This document shows, piece after piece, positions 7,650 through 14,274 of a stretch of 16,868 bases of DNA (its first letter is position 1; every line of letters starts with the position of its first letter). Origin of the DNA: DATLZB01 sp035574175 (lineage in GTDB: Bacteria > Pseudomonadota > Alphaproteobacteria > Rhizobiales > Hyphomicrobiaceae); contig DATLZB010000201.1 of assembly GCA_035574175.1 (NCBI GenBank), positions 1-16,868 on the forward strand. The letters are read 5' to 3'. Below the pieces are notes generated by a model that had not been told where the DNA came from, ran no database searches, and saw only the letters and a list, made by a program, of their open reading frames with translations. Position numbers and translations under genes: made by a program.

Positions 7650-9193
7650 GCCAGCTCGCCTCCGTTTACGAGTACGGACGCGGGGTACCGCGGGACCTTG
7701 CCAAGGCCAGGGCCTGGTATCGGCAGGCAGCCGAAGGCGGCCGGATCGATGCCATGCACATGCTGGCCTGGTTTTACGAGCAAGGGCTCGGTGGGCTGCA
7801 GGATTTCGGCCAAGCCAGGGCCTGGTACGAGAAGGCGGCAGCGAAGGGCAGCGCGGTTTCACAGAACAACCTCGGCACGCTTTACGAGACCGGCCGGGGT
7901 GTTGCGCAAAACTACCGCGAGGCTCGCGCCTGGTACGAGAAAGCGGCTGCTGCCGGCAATGCCGACGCCATGCAAAATCTCGGCGCCCTCTACCTTTCGG
8001 GCCGAGGGGTCATGCAGGATTATGCGCTGGCCCGAAGCTGGCTCGAAAGTGCGGCCGACAAGGGCAACGCTCTCGCCCAGCGCCGTCTGGGCGCGCTCTA
8101 CGAGTACGGCCTCGGCGTGCCGCAGAATGCTTCTGCGGCCAGAGGCTGGTACGAGAAGGCAGCGGAGGGCGGCGATGCCGATGCCATGCGTCGGCTGGGC
8201 TTGCTATATATGCACGGCAAGGGTGTCGCGCAGAACTACGCGGCGGCTCGCGGCTGGTTCGAGAAGGCGGCGGCTAAGGGCGATGCAGCGGCCATGAGCC
8301 AGCTCGGCGTGCTCTATGAACGCGGCCGAGGTGTGCCGCAAGATCTTGCGCTCGCCCGCGCCTGGTACGAGAAGGCGGCGGCACGTAGCGAGCCTTCCGC
8401 CATGAACAACCTCGGCGTGCTCTATGTCAAGGGCATCGGCGTGGCGCAGAACCACGCCATCGCGCGGGAGTGGTTCGAGAAGGCGGCAGAGAAAGGCAAT
8501 GCCAATGCTATGCTCAACCTCGGCGTCCTCTATGCCAACGGCTATGGCGTCAGCCAGGACTTTGCCATGGCGCGAAGCTGGAGCGAGAAGGCAGCCGCCA
8601 CCGGTCACACTGAGGCCATGCACAACCTCGGCTGGCTCTACCAGAGCGGCCAGGGAGGCCCGCCCGACTACGCGCAAGCCCGTGCGTGGTACGAAAAGGC
8701 GGCCGCCAACGGCAGTGCCAATTCCATGAACAACCTCGGCTGGCTCTACGAGAACGGCCGTGGCGTGCCCCGCGACTTCGCTGCTGCGCGCGCCTGGTAC
8801 GAGAAGGCGGCACAACGGGGCCACACCGATGCCATGGTCAACCTGGCGTCCATGTTCGATGCCGGACGAAGCGCCAGCAGCCCGGCCAATGCCGCGCGCC
8901 ATTTGCTCGCAGCCGCGCGCGGCGGATCGCAGCGGGCGCGCAGCGCCCTCGGCGGCGACATGGCGGGCTTCGGTACGGCGACGCGAGCGGCCGTGCAACA
9001 GCAGCTCAGGGGCGCCGGCGTCTACAGCGGTTCGATCGACGGCAGATGGGACGCAGCGAGCCGCGAAGCCGCGCGGAGGTACTGGGAGAGCGGGCCGGCC
9101 AAGCCGGTCGAGCGGCCGACGGAGGAGGACCTCAACTGCCGCCGCTTCGTGCCTGCCGCCGGGGTCACGGTCTCGGTCGCCTGTACGGAATAG
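7358..9193 (+). CDS. Sel1-repeat protein with C-terminal peptidoglycan-binding-like domain (C-terminal part of the frameshifted cyclase gene)
   Basis: The coding frame becomes convincing from about 7352 (VDVEQIDASRAL...). There is no good start with a ribosome binding site; GTG 7358 is a nominal start and a frameshift from the upstream cyclase frame is more likely. After a helical lead-in come 12 full Sel1 repeats of exactly 36 residues at 7529-8824, consensus AMxxLGxLYExGxGVxQDxAxARxWYEKAAxKG, and one degenerate repeat. At about 8966-9090 GTATRAAVQQQLRGAGVY and GSIDGRWD resemble a peptidoglycan-binding domain (PG_binding_1 type). Sel1 repeats are protein-interaction solenoids. If joined to the upstream transmembrane cyclase, this half would be periplasmic and could act as a cell-wall-linked sensor. 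Sel1 assignment is firm; the PG-binding call is moderate. Confidence 0.85.
   Translation: MDVEQIDASRALPVCRSALAAWPDDAEVETWTARALLRSGDPEGARALYEKAAEKGNAIAMSSLARMLELGIGAARDEEAARRWYERAAEKGHLYAMSQLASVYEYGRGVPRDLAKARAWYRQAAEGGRIDAMHMLAWFYEQGLGGLQDFGQARAWYEKAAAKGSAVSQNNLGTLYETGRGVAQNYREARAWYEKAAAAGNADAMQNLGALYLSGRGVMQDYALARSWLESAADKGNALAQRRLGALYEYGLGVPQNASAARGWYEKAAEGGDADAMRRLGLLYMHGKGVAQNYAAARGWFEKAAAKGDAAAMSQLGVLYERGRGVPQDLALARAWYEKAAARSEPSAMNNLGVLYVKGIGVAQNHAIAREWFEKAAEKGNANAMLNLGVLYANGYGVSQDFAMARSWSEKAAATGHTEAMHNLGWLYQSGQGGPPDYAQARAWYEKAAANGSANSMNNLGWLYENGRGVPRDFAAARAWYEKAAQRGHTDAMVNLASMFDAGRSASSPANAARHLLAAARGGSQRARSALGGDMAGFGTATRAAVQQQLRGAGVYSGSIDGRWDAASREAARRYWESGPAKPVERPTEEDLNCRRFVPAAGVTVSVACTE
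7529..8824 (+). repeat. Twelve in-phase 108-base coding repeats (Sel1)
   Basis: Twelve consecutive units of exactly 108 bases with no insertions or deletions encode the Sel1 repeats. The phrase encoding AWYEKAA recurs in most units with near-identical codons, so the DNA itself is repetitive and could gain or lose whole units without changing frame. Confidence 0.85.
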
Positions 9194-9277
9194 GGTGGAC
9201 ATCGATGCACGGCGATGCGCGGCACCGAAACTGAAGGCCGACACGGATCGAAGACAGTCAGCCCACGCTTGATCGGC

Positions 9278-9805
9278 CTATTTGTCGATGAGGTGGCTCT
9301 GGACGCCGAGCGGGGAGAGCTTCGGGCGCATGCTCGAAATACGGCCGGTGTTGACGCCTGCCCAGCCGATTTCGCCGGACAGCCGTCCGTATTCGATCTT
9401 TGGGCAGCGGTTCATGACGACCTTGAGGCCCGCGGCTTCCGCCTCGGCAGCCGCTTGCGCATTGCGCACGCCGAGTTGCATCCAAACGACCTTGATGCCG
9501 AGCCTGTCCTTCAAGGCGATGGCCTCGCGCACGATGTCGAGCGCCGCTTCGGGGGCGCGGAAAACGTCGACCATGTCGACGGGCGGCGGCACGTCGGCAA
9601 GCATGGCGTAGACCGGCTGGCCTTGGATCTTCTCGCCGGCAAGAGCAGGATTTACGGGGATGACGCGGTAGCCCTTGCCCAGCAGGTACTTCATGGCGAA
9701 GTAGCTCGGCCGGCTGGTGCCGGCGCTGGCGCCGATCATGGCGATCGAGCGGCAGGCGCGCAGGATGTCGGCGAGGTAGTTGTCGCTGTAGGTGGTGTGG
9801 TCCAT
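9278..9805 (-). CDS. CoA-binding domain protein (YccU-like Rossmann fold)
   Basis: 175 residues. The CoA_binding Rossmann motif is clear: IAMIGASAGTSRPSYFAMKY at 21-40 followed by GYRVIPVNP at 45-53, PVDMVDVFR at 75-83, VVWMQLGV at 106-113, and the conserved MNRCPKIEYG at 131-140 with Cys134, then the NTGRISS tail. The length is about 30 residues above the usual 140 of YccU-type proteins, mostly from both ends. Members are soluble, bind CoA or nucleotide, and mostly lack a known reaction. It lies 21 bases downstream of the crotonase-family gene in the same direction, so the two are probably cotranscribed, which suggests a role in acyl-CoA metabolism or its regulation. Confidence 0.88.
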   Translation of the reverse strand: MDHTTYSDNYLADILRACRSIAMIGASAGTSRPSYFAMKYLLGKGYRVIPVNPALAGEKIQGQPVYAMLADVPPPVDMVDVFRAPEAALDIVREAIALKDRLGIKVVWMQLGVRNAQAAAEAEAAGLKVVMNRCPKIEYGRLSGEIGWAGVNTGRISSMRPKLSPLGVQSHLIDK

Positions 9806-9826
9806 GGCAGGATCGCGCGGGGCGCT

Positions 9827-10660
9827 TTAGCTGCCCGTCCACTTCGGCGCACGCTTTTCGAGAAATGCGCCGATGCCCTCCTCGGCATCGCGCTTCATCA
9901 TGTTCTCCACCATGACGCGAGCGGTGTAATCGTAAGCGTCCGCCACCGCCATCTCGGCCTGGGCGTAGAACGCGCGCTTGCCGATGGCGACCACGGCCGG
10001 CGACTTGGCGGCAATGGTACGAGCCAGCGCGAAAGCCTCGGAGAGTACCTGCTCCCGCGGCACCACGCGATTGACGAGGCCGTACTCGGCGGCCCGGTGT
10101 GCATCGAGCATCTCGCCGAGCAGCAGCATCTCGAGGGCGCGCTTGCGGCCGAGGTTGCGAGAGAGCGCTACCATGGGGGTCGAACAGAAAAGGCCGATGT
10201 TCACGCCGGGCGTGGCAAAGGTCGCACTGTCGGCAACGACGGCGAGGTCGACGGTGGCCACGAGCTGGCAGCCGGCAGCCGTGGCGGTGCCCTCAACAGC
10301 GGCGATGAAGGGCTTGGGCGAGGCCATGATTGCCCGCATGGCGCGGGCGCAGCTCTGCATGGCAAGGGTAAAGAAAGCCTGCCCGCCGTCGGCATCGGCG
10401 CGATGGCTGGACAACTCCTTGAGGTCGTGGCCCGAACAGAAGACCTGGCCCCGCGCCGCCACCACGACGGCATGCACGGCTCTATCTGCCGACAGCTCCT
10501 CGGTTGCCCGATGCAGCGCTTCGAGCACGGCGAGCGACAGGCTGTTGCGCGTCTCCGGCCGGTTTAAGGTGAGCATGGCGATGCCCGGCTCCGGCCGCTC
10601 GAGCACGAGCGGCTCCGCCTTCGTCTCAGACGGGAGTACCGCAGCCGACGCTGGTCTCAT
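9827..10660 (-). CDS. Enoyl-CoA hydratase/isomerase family protein, ECHDC3-like, catalytic glutamates absent
   Basis: 277 residues, the normal crotonase length. The crotonase core is visible: LTLNRPETRNSLS (31-43), oxyanion-hole loops FCSGHDLKEL (74-83) and TATAAGCQL (125-133), then ATPGVNIGLFCSTP (149-162). These motifs resemble eukaryotic ECHDC3 and its bacterial relatives. The two glutamates that activate water in true enoyl-CoA hydratases are replaced: Gln132 sits in the GCE position and Gly152 in the QPE position. It should still bind acyl-CoA, but ordinary hydratase activity is doubtful. A helical C-terminus (EGIGAFLEKRAPKW) is typical of the family. AGGCAGGG and CAAGG lie just upstream of the ATG. 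The gene sits between a secreted-protein gene and the CoA-binding gene. Confidence 0.9.
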   Translation of the reverse strand: MRPASAAVLPSETKAEPLVLERPEPGIAMLTLNRPETRNSLSLAVLEALHRATEELSADRAVHAVVVAARGQVFCSGHDLKELSSHRADADGGQAFFTLAMQSCARAMRAIMASPKPFIAAVEGTATAAGCQLVATVDLAVVADSATFATPGVNIGLFCSTPMVALSRNLGRKRALEMLLLGEMLDAHRAAEYGLVNRVVPREQVLSEAFALARTIAAKSPAVVAIGKRAFYAQAEMAVADAYDYTARVMVENMMKRDAEEGIGAFLEKRAPKWTGS

Positions 10661-10686
10661 CCTTGCCCTGCCTCTGTCGCCTCACG

Positions 10687-11259
10687 CTATTGCAGCACGG
10701 CGTCAATTGCCTTCTGGTGCTTCTTCACGAGCTCGATGTTCTCCTTGTACTTCAAAGGCTGCATTTCCTTGAGCGCCTCGTTGAGCTCCTCGAGCTGCTG
10801 TTTGCGGTCCGCCTCCGACAACGACTTGTCGGCCTTGACGGCCTCGATGTCCTTCTTAATGAGCTCGACGGGATCGGTGTAGTTGCCGGTGTCAGGATCG
10901 ATGCCGGCCAGCACCATCATGATGTTGGCACGGACGTCGTCGAAATCGTTGAAGTCCTTGAAACCGTGCTTGCGCGCCAGAGCGTCGATCTCGGCCTGCA
11001 GCTTGGCGTCGATGGTGTCGCCGGCAGCCTCGATCTTGGAGGCGATCGCGGTCAGGTCTTTCTGCGCGCCGAGGAACCCCTTGATGTGCTGCTCGGTCAG
11101 TCTGATCTGCGTCATTTCCGCCGGCGCATCGGCGGGTGCGGAAGGGGCCTGAGCGATCGCGCTGCCGCTCAAGGCCGATACCCCAAGCAAGAGGACGGCA
11201 ACCGCGGCCCTGACCGGCGCTGCGGACAAGCCCCAGGAACGAATGGAACGGGACGACAT
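10687..11259 (-). CDS. Periplasmic alpha-helical protein of unknown function
   Basis: 190 residues. The start at 11259 is chosen because GAGGAG lies eight bases upstream; an ATG two codons earlier is too close to that site. A signal peptide (MSSRSIRSW..., hydrophobic AVAVLLLGVSALSGSAIA) is cut after AIA-QA near residue 36. The mature part is almost entirely charged helix (LTEQHIKGFLGAQKDL; IDALARKHGFKDFNDFDDV; VELIKKDIEAVKADKSL; ELNEALKEMQPLKY) with a short loop GIDPDTGNYTDP. I do not recognise a characterised family. It ends 26 bases before the crotonase-family gene and is probably the first gene of that operon. The helical content suggests a chaperone-like or scaffold role, but this is speculation. 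Confidence 0.82.
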   Translation of the reverse strand: MSSRSIRSWGLSAAPVRAAVAVLLLGVSALSGSAIAQAPSAPADAPAEMTQIRLTEQHIKGFLGAQKDLTAIASKIEAAGDTIDAKLQAEIDALARKHGFKDFNDFDDVRANIMMVLAGIDPDTGNYTDPVELIKKDIEAVKADKSLSEADRKQQLEELNEALKEMQPLKYKENIELVKKHQKAIDAVLQ

Positions 11260-11495
11260 GATCATCTCTCCTCGATGCGGTCGCCGCCAGGGCGGCGGCC
11301 AGCTCGCGCGGCACAGATCGTGCCGAAGCGGAAACGTTCTACCAGAAAAATTGTGGCATCGCGGGCCCGCGGTAACGCGCCTCGGCGCAGCCCTCGTGGC
11401 TGGCGACCGGTCCGGACTACGACAAGGCGGGCTCCGTCGTATGGTAATATAATACCACAATCATCAATGATTTGATTCTGCATAATAATCTTAGA

Positions 11496-11524
11496 TTGAT
11501 CTCGATCGCTGGATTCGTTATGTG
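11496..11524 (+). promoter_or_regulatory. Possible rplM-rpsI promoter
   Basis: TTGATC (11496-11501) and TATGTG (11519-11524), separated by 17 bases, match the sigma-70 consensus at four positions each. Transcription would begin near 11531, exactly where the leader hairpin of rplM starts. The call is based on consensus and spacing only. Confidence 0.3.
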
Positions 11525-11530
11525 AGGCAG

Positions 11531-11559
11531 GCGCCGCCGGCTGCAAGCGCGGCCGGCGC
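11531..11559 (+). promoter_or_regulatory. rplM leader hairpin(s)
   Basis: GCGCCG (11531-11536) can pair with CGGCGC (11554-11559). Alternatively GCCGGC (11536-11541) can pair with GCCGGC (11552-11557). Both enclose TGCAAGCGCG and end about 25 bases before the rplM start. The position in the short leader of a ribosomal protein operon would suit autogenous control, though GC-rich DNA often folds by chance. Confidence 0.35.
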
Positions 11560-11583
11560 AATAGACAAAGAAGTGGCCGCATC

Positions 11584-12045
11584 ATGCACACGTATTTCGC
11601 CAAGCCCGGCGAGGTCGAGAAGAAGTGGGTGCTGATCGACGCCGACGGCCTCGTCGTCGGTCGGCTCGCCGCCCTCATCGCCACGCGTCTCAGGGGAAAG
11701 CACAAGCCGACCTTCACACCACACCTCGATACCGGCGACAACGTCATTGTCATCAACGCCGAGAAGGTGGTGTTCACGGGCAACAAGTACGAGGACAAGC
11801 GCTATCGGTGGCACACCGGCTATCCGGGCGGCGTCAAGGAGCGCTCCCCGCGCATGGTGCTTGAAGGCAAGTTCCCTGAGCGCATCGTCGAGATGGCGGT
11901 GGAACGCATGCTCAAGCGTGGGCCGCTGCAGCGCAAGCTCATGCGCAATCTCAGGGTCTACAGGGGGCCGGAACATCCCCACGGCGCCCAGAACCCTGAG
12001 AAGCTCGATGTCGCCAAGCTCAACCGCAAGAACACCAGATCGTGA
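11584..12045 (+). CDS. rplM: 50S ribosomal protein L13
   Basis: 153 residues, the standard length for bacterial uL13. Recognisable blocks are KKWVLIDADGLVVGRLA (13-29), GKHKPTFTPHLDTGD (38-52), VINAEKVVFTGNK (56-68), YRWHTGYPGG (74-83) and MLKRGPLQRKLMRNLRVYRG (109-128). L13 binds 23S rRNA early in large-subunit assembly. The ribosome binding site is weak (AAAGAAG about ten bases upstream of the ATG). It is followed by rpsI after seven bases, the conserved L13-S9 operon order. Confidence 0.98.
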   Translation: MHTYFAKPGEVEKKWVLIDADGLVVGRLAALIATRLRGKHKPTFTPHLDTGDNVIVINAEKVVFTGNKYEDKRYRWHTGYPGGVKERSPRMVLEGKFPERIVEMAVERMLKRGPLQRKLMRNLRVYRGPEHPHGAQNPEKLDVAKLNRKNTRS

Positions 12046-12052
12046 TCGACCC

Positions 12053-12535
12053 ATGGCCAACGAGACGAAGTCGCTCGAGGATCTCAGCGCATTGAAGGAC
12101 GCCAGGAGCGAGCCTACCGCCCCGGCCCGCGTGCAAAAGCTCGATGCGTTGGGACGCGCCTATGCGACGGGCAAGCGCAAGGACGCGGTGGCTCGCGTGT
12201 GGTTGAAGCCCGGCCACGGCCGCATCATCGTCAATGACAAGGATTTCACCCAGTACTTCGCGCGCCCCGTGCTGCAGATGCTCTTGAAGCAGCCGCTTAC
12301 CGCCGCCAACCGGGTAACCCAGTTCGATATAACCGCCACGGTGGCGGGCGGCGGACTTTCCGGCCAGGCCGGCGCCGTCCGGCACGGCATTTCCAAGGCG
12401 CTGACCTACTACGAGCCCGAGCTCAGGCCCGTGCTCAAGAAGGGCGGCTTTCTCACCCGCGACAGCCGAACGGTTGAGCGCAAGAAGTACGGCAAGGTGA
12501 AGGCCCGCCGCAGCTTCCAGTTCTCCAAGCGCTAG
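12053..12535 (+). CDS. rpsI: 30S ribosomal protein S9
   Basis: 160 residues. The S9 core starts near residue 37 with YATGKRKDAVARVWLKPG and includes GRIIVNDKDFTQYF (56-69), TVAGGGLSGQAGAVRHGISKAL (96-117) and the invariant C-terminal tail ERKKYGKVKARRSFQFSKR, whose last Lys-Arg reaches the ribosomal P-site tRNA. About 36 extra N-terminal residues precede the core, as is usual in alphaproteobacteria. It is translationally close to rplM. It converges on the HAD hydrolase gene with 31 bases between stop codons, and no convincing terminator was seen there. Confidence 0.98.
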   Translation: MANETKSLEDLSALKDARSEPTAPARVQKLDALGRAYATGKRKDAVARVWLKPGHGRIIVNDKDFTQYFARPVLQMLLKQPLTAANRVTQFDITATVAGGGLSGQAGAVRHGISKALTYYEPELRPVLKKGGFLTRDSRTVERKKYGKVKARRSFQFSKR

Positions 12536-12566
12536 ACCAACGCCGGGACCGGCCATCGCCCACGCG

Positions 12567-13241
12567 TCAGCCGAGCAGCGTCGGCAGTTCCTCCAGCGAG
12601 GAGATGCGATGCTGCGGCGAACCACCCTCGGCGATCCTCGTTCCGTCGTGGATGCCGCCCGCCCTCATTACCTGCACCGTGATCCAGCCCAGCGCATTGG
12701 GGGCGACGAAGTCCTTGGCGGGATTGTCCCCCACATAGACGAAGCGATCGCCCGGCTCGCCAAGAGCTTCCTGCATCATCTCGAATGCCTTCGGGTTGGG
12801 CTTTGAAAACGCGCGCCCGCCAAGAGCGTAGGTGTAGATGATCCGTTGAAATCGCGGCTCCAGACGGAGCGCGCGCACCTTGGCTGCCTGTAGCTCGGGG
12901 AGCCCGTCGGTGATGAGGCCCAAGGGACCTGACGCTCCGAAGTGGTCGAGCGCGCTGACCGCGTCAGGGAACAGCTCGATGTCGGGCTCATGGCTTCGGT
13001 AGACATGGATGAATGCGTCAAGGTGCTCGGGGCGGTGGCCGGGCGCGTGCTCTAAGAGCACAATGCGAAACAGTTCGCCAAGCTGGCCCTCTTCGAGCAG
13101 GCGCAGCATCGGCTCGTAAAGCCCGGCAAGACCCAGTTCGCGCTCCGCCCAGGCTGCGGCCGCGCGGAAGCCGGAAACGGCGAACATCCGCTCCGGATAG
13201 AGGGTGTCGTCGAGATCGAAGACGAGCCGCAGACGGGACAT
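12567..13241 (-). CDS. HAD-superfamily hydrolase
   Basis: 224 residues. All four HAD motifs are present: motif I FDLDDTLYPE with nucleophile Asp9 and acid/base Asp11; motif II Thr111 in LITDG; motif III Lys147 in FSKPNP; motif IV VGDNPAKDF with Asp172 and Asp177. The roughly 90 residues after motif I form a helical C1-type cap, as in phosphoglycolate phosphatase-like and pyrimidine 5'-nucleotidase-like members. It is a cytosolic Mg-dependent phosphatase; the substrate cannot be told. It lies divergent from argC (61 bases between starts) and convergent with rpsI. Confidence 0.92.
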   Translation of the reverse strand: MSRLRLVFDLDDTLYPERMFAVSGFRAAAAWAERELGLAGLYEPMLRLLEEGQLGELFRIVLLEHAPGHRPEHLDAFIHVYRSHEPDIELFPDAVSALDHFGASGPLGLITDGLPELQAAKVRALRLEPRFQRIIYTYALGGRAFSKPNPKAFEMMQEALGEPGDRFVYVGDNPAKDFVAPNALGWITVQVMRAGGIHDGTRIAEGGSPQHRISSLEELPTLLG

Positions 13242-13302
13242 CGCTCACTCGCTTGCGCCGCCCGATTTGACAGGGCTCGGGCGGCACGCCCATATCTGGC
13301 CC

Positions 13303-14274
13303 ATGAACGACGCCCTGATCAACACCACTGCTCCGCCCTCGCCAGGGGCAAAAACCGGGGCGAAGCCGGCCGTCTTCATCGACGGGGAAGCCGGCACCAC
13401 GGGGCTCGGCATCCGTGAGCGACTCGGCGCGCTCGCCAGCGTGCAGGTGAAGAGCTTGTCGCTCGAGCGCCGCAAGGACGCCGAGGCCAAGCGCGCGCTG
13501 CTGGCAGAGGTCGATCTCGCCGTGCTCTGCCTTCCCGACGAGGCAGCGCGGGAGACGGTGGCCCTCGCCGACGCGCTGCCGGGCGGCGGCCCGAGAATCA
13601 TCGACGCCTCGACGGCCCATCGAGTGGCAGAGGGGTGGGTGTACGGCTTCGCCGAGCTCACACCCGGACAGGCGGATGCCATCCGCTCGGCGCGGCGCGT
13701 CGCCAATCCGGGCTGCTACCCGACGGGAGCGATCGCCCTGATCCGGCCGCTCGTCGATGCCGGAATGCTGCCCGCCGACCACGCCGTCACCATCAATGCC
13801 GTGTCTGGCTACTCGGGCGGCGGCAAGAGCATGATTGAGGCTTACGAGAGCGGGCGGGCGCCCGCCTTCGAGCTTTACGGGCTCACCCTCGAGCACAAGC
13901 ACATACCCGAGCTGCAACGCTACGCGGGGCTCACCCGGCGGCCGATCTTTGTGCCCTCGGTCGGCAACTTCCGTCAGGGCATGCTGGTCTCGGTGCCGCT
14001 CCATCTTGACACCCTGCCGGGCCGGCCTGGTGCGGCCGACCTTGAGGCGGTGCTCGCCGAGCGCTACGCGGCGTCGGAGTGGGTGAGCGTGAAGCCGACC
14101 GCGGCGACCAATGGGCGGCTCGATGCGCTCGCACTCAACGGAACCGACAAGCTCGAGCTCTACGTCTTCGGCCGGGACTCGCAAGCCGTGCTGGTGGCGC
14201 GGCTCGACAACCTCGGCAAGGGCGCTTCTGGAGCCGCGGTGCAGAACATCAAGCTGATGCTGGGACTCGACTGA
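13303..14274 (+). CDS. argC: N-acetyl-gamma-glutamyl-phosphate reductase, type 2
   Basis: 323 residues from ATG 13303; earlier in-frame codons overlap the start of the divergent HAD gene and look non-coding. The enzyme reduces N-acetylglutamyl phosphate to the semialdehyde with NADPH, the third step of arginine synthesis. The NADP-binding start VFIDGEAGTTGLGIRERL (24-41) and the catalytic Cys138 in ANPGCYPTGAIAL are clear. Further blocks are SGYSGGGKSMIEAYE, LEHKHIPELQRYAGL and PSVGNFRQGMLVSVPLHLD. The shorter form with GEAGTTGLGI is the type 2 subfamily. About 20 residues precede the core, slightly more than usual. Its last 26 bases overlap the 3' end of ctaA on the other strand. Confidence 0.97.
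   Translation: MNDALINTTAPPSPGAKTGAKPAVFIDGEAGTTGLGIRERLGALASVQVKSLSLERRKDAEAKRALLAEVDLAVLCLPDEAARETVALADALPGGGPRIIDASTAHRVAEGWVYGFAELTPGQADAIRSARRVANPGCYPTGAIALIRPLVDAGMLPADHAVTINAVSGYSGGGKSMIEAYESGRAPAFELYGLTLEHKHIPELQRYAGLTRRPIFVPSVGNFRQGMLVSVPLHLDTLPGRPGAADLEAVLAERYAASEWVSVKPTAATNGRLDALALNGTDKLELYVFGRDSQAVLVARLDNLGKGASGAAVQNIKLMLGLD

Larger units (their letters stand above)
11260..11583. other. AT-rich divergent intergenic region upstream of rplM
   Basis: The strip separates the secreted-protein operon (minus) from rplM (plus). Bases about 11436-11520 are strikingly AT-rich against the GC-rich background and contain TATAAT (11448-11453), a TGGTA/TACCA dyad (11442-11457) and AATCAT/ATGATT (11459-11472). 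The half next to the minus-strand gene is GC-rich and featureless to me. No gene is seen. Confidence 0.55.

Noticed and set aside
7529..8824. Regular repeats considered as a CRISPR or satellite array
   Set aside because: The period is 108 bases, there are no unique spacers, and the translation gives canonical Sel1 repeats.
9215..10567. 450-codon plus-strand frame opposite the CoA-binding and crotonase genes
   Set aside because: It spans two well-defined minus-strand genes and their junction, and shows no recognisable family.
12536..12566. Terminator between rpsI and the HAD gene
   Set aside because: Only a 4-5 bp GCCGG/CCGGC dyad with a tiny loop and no T-run; too weak to call.
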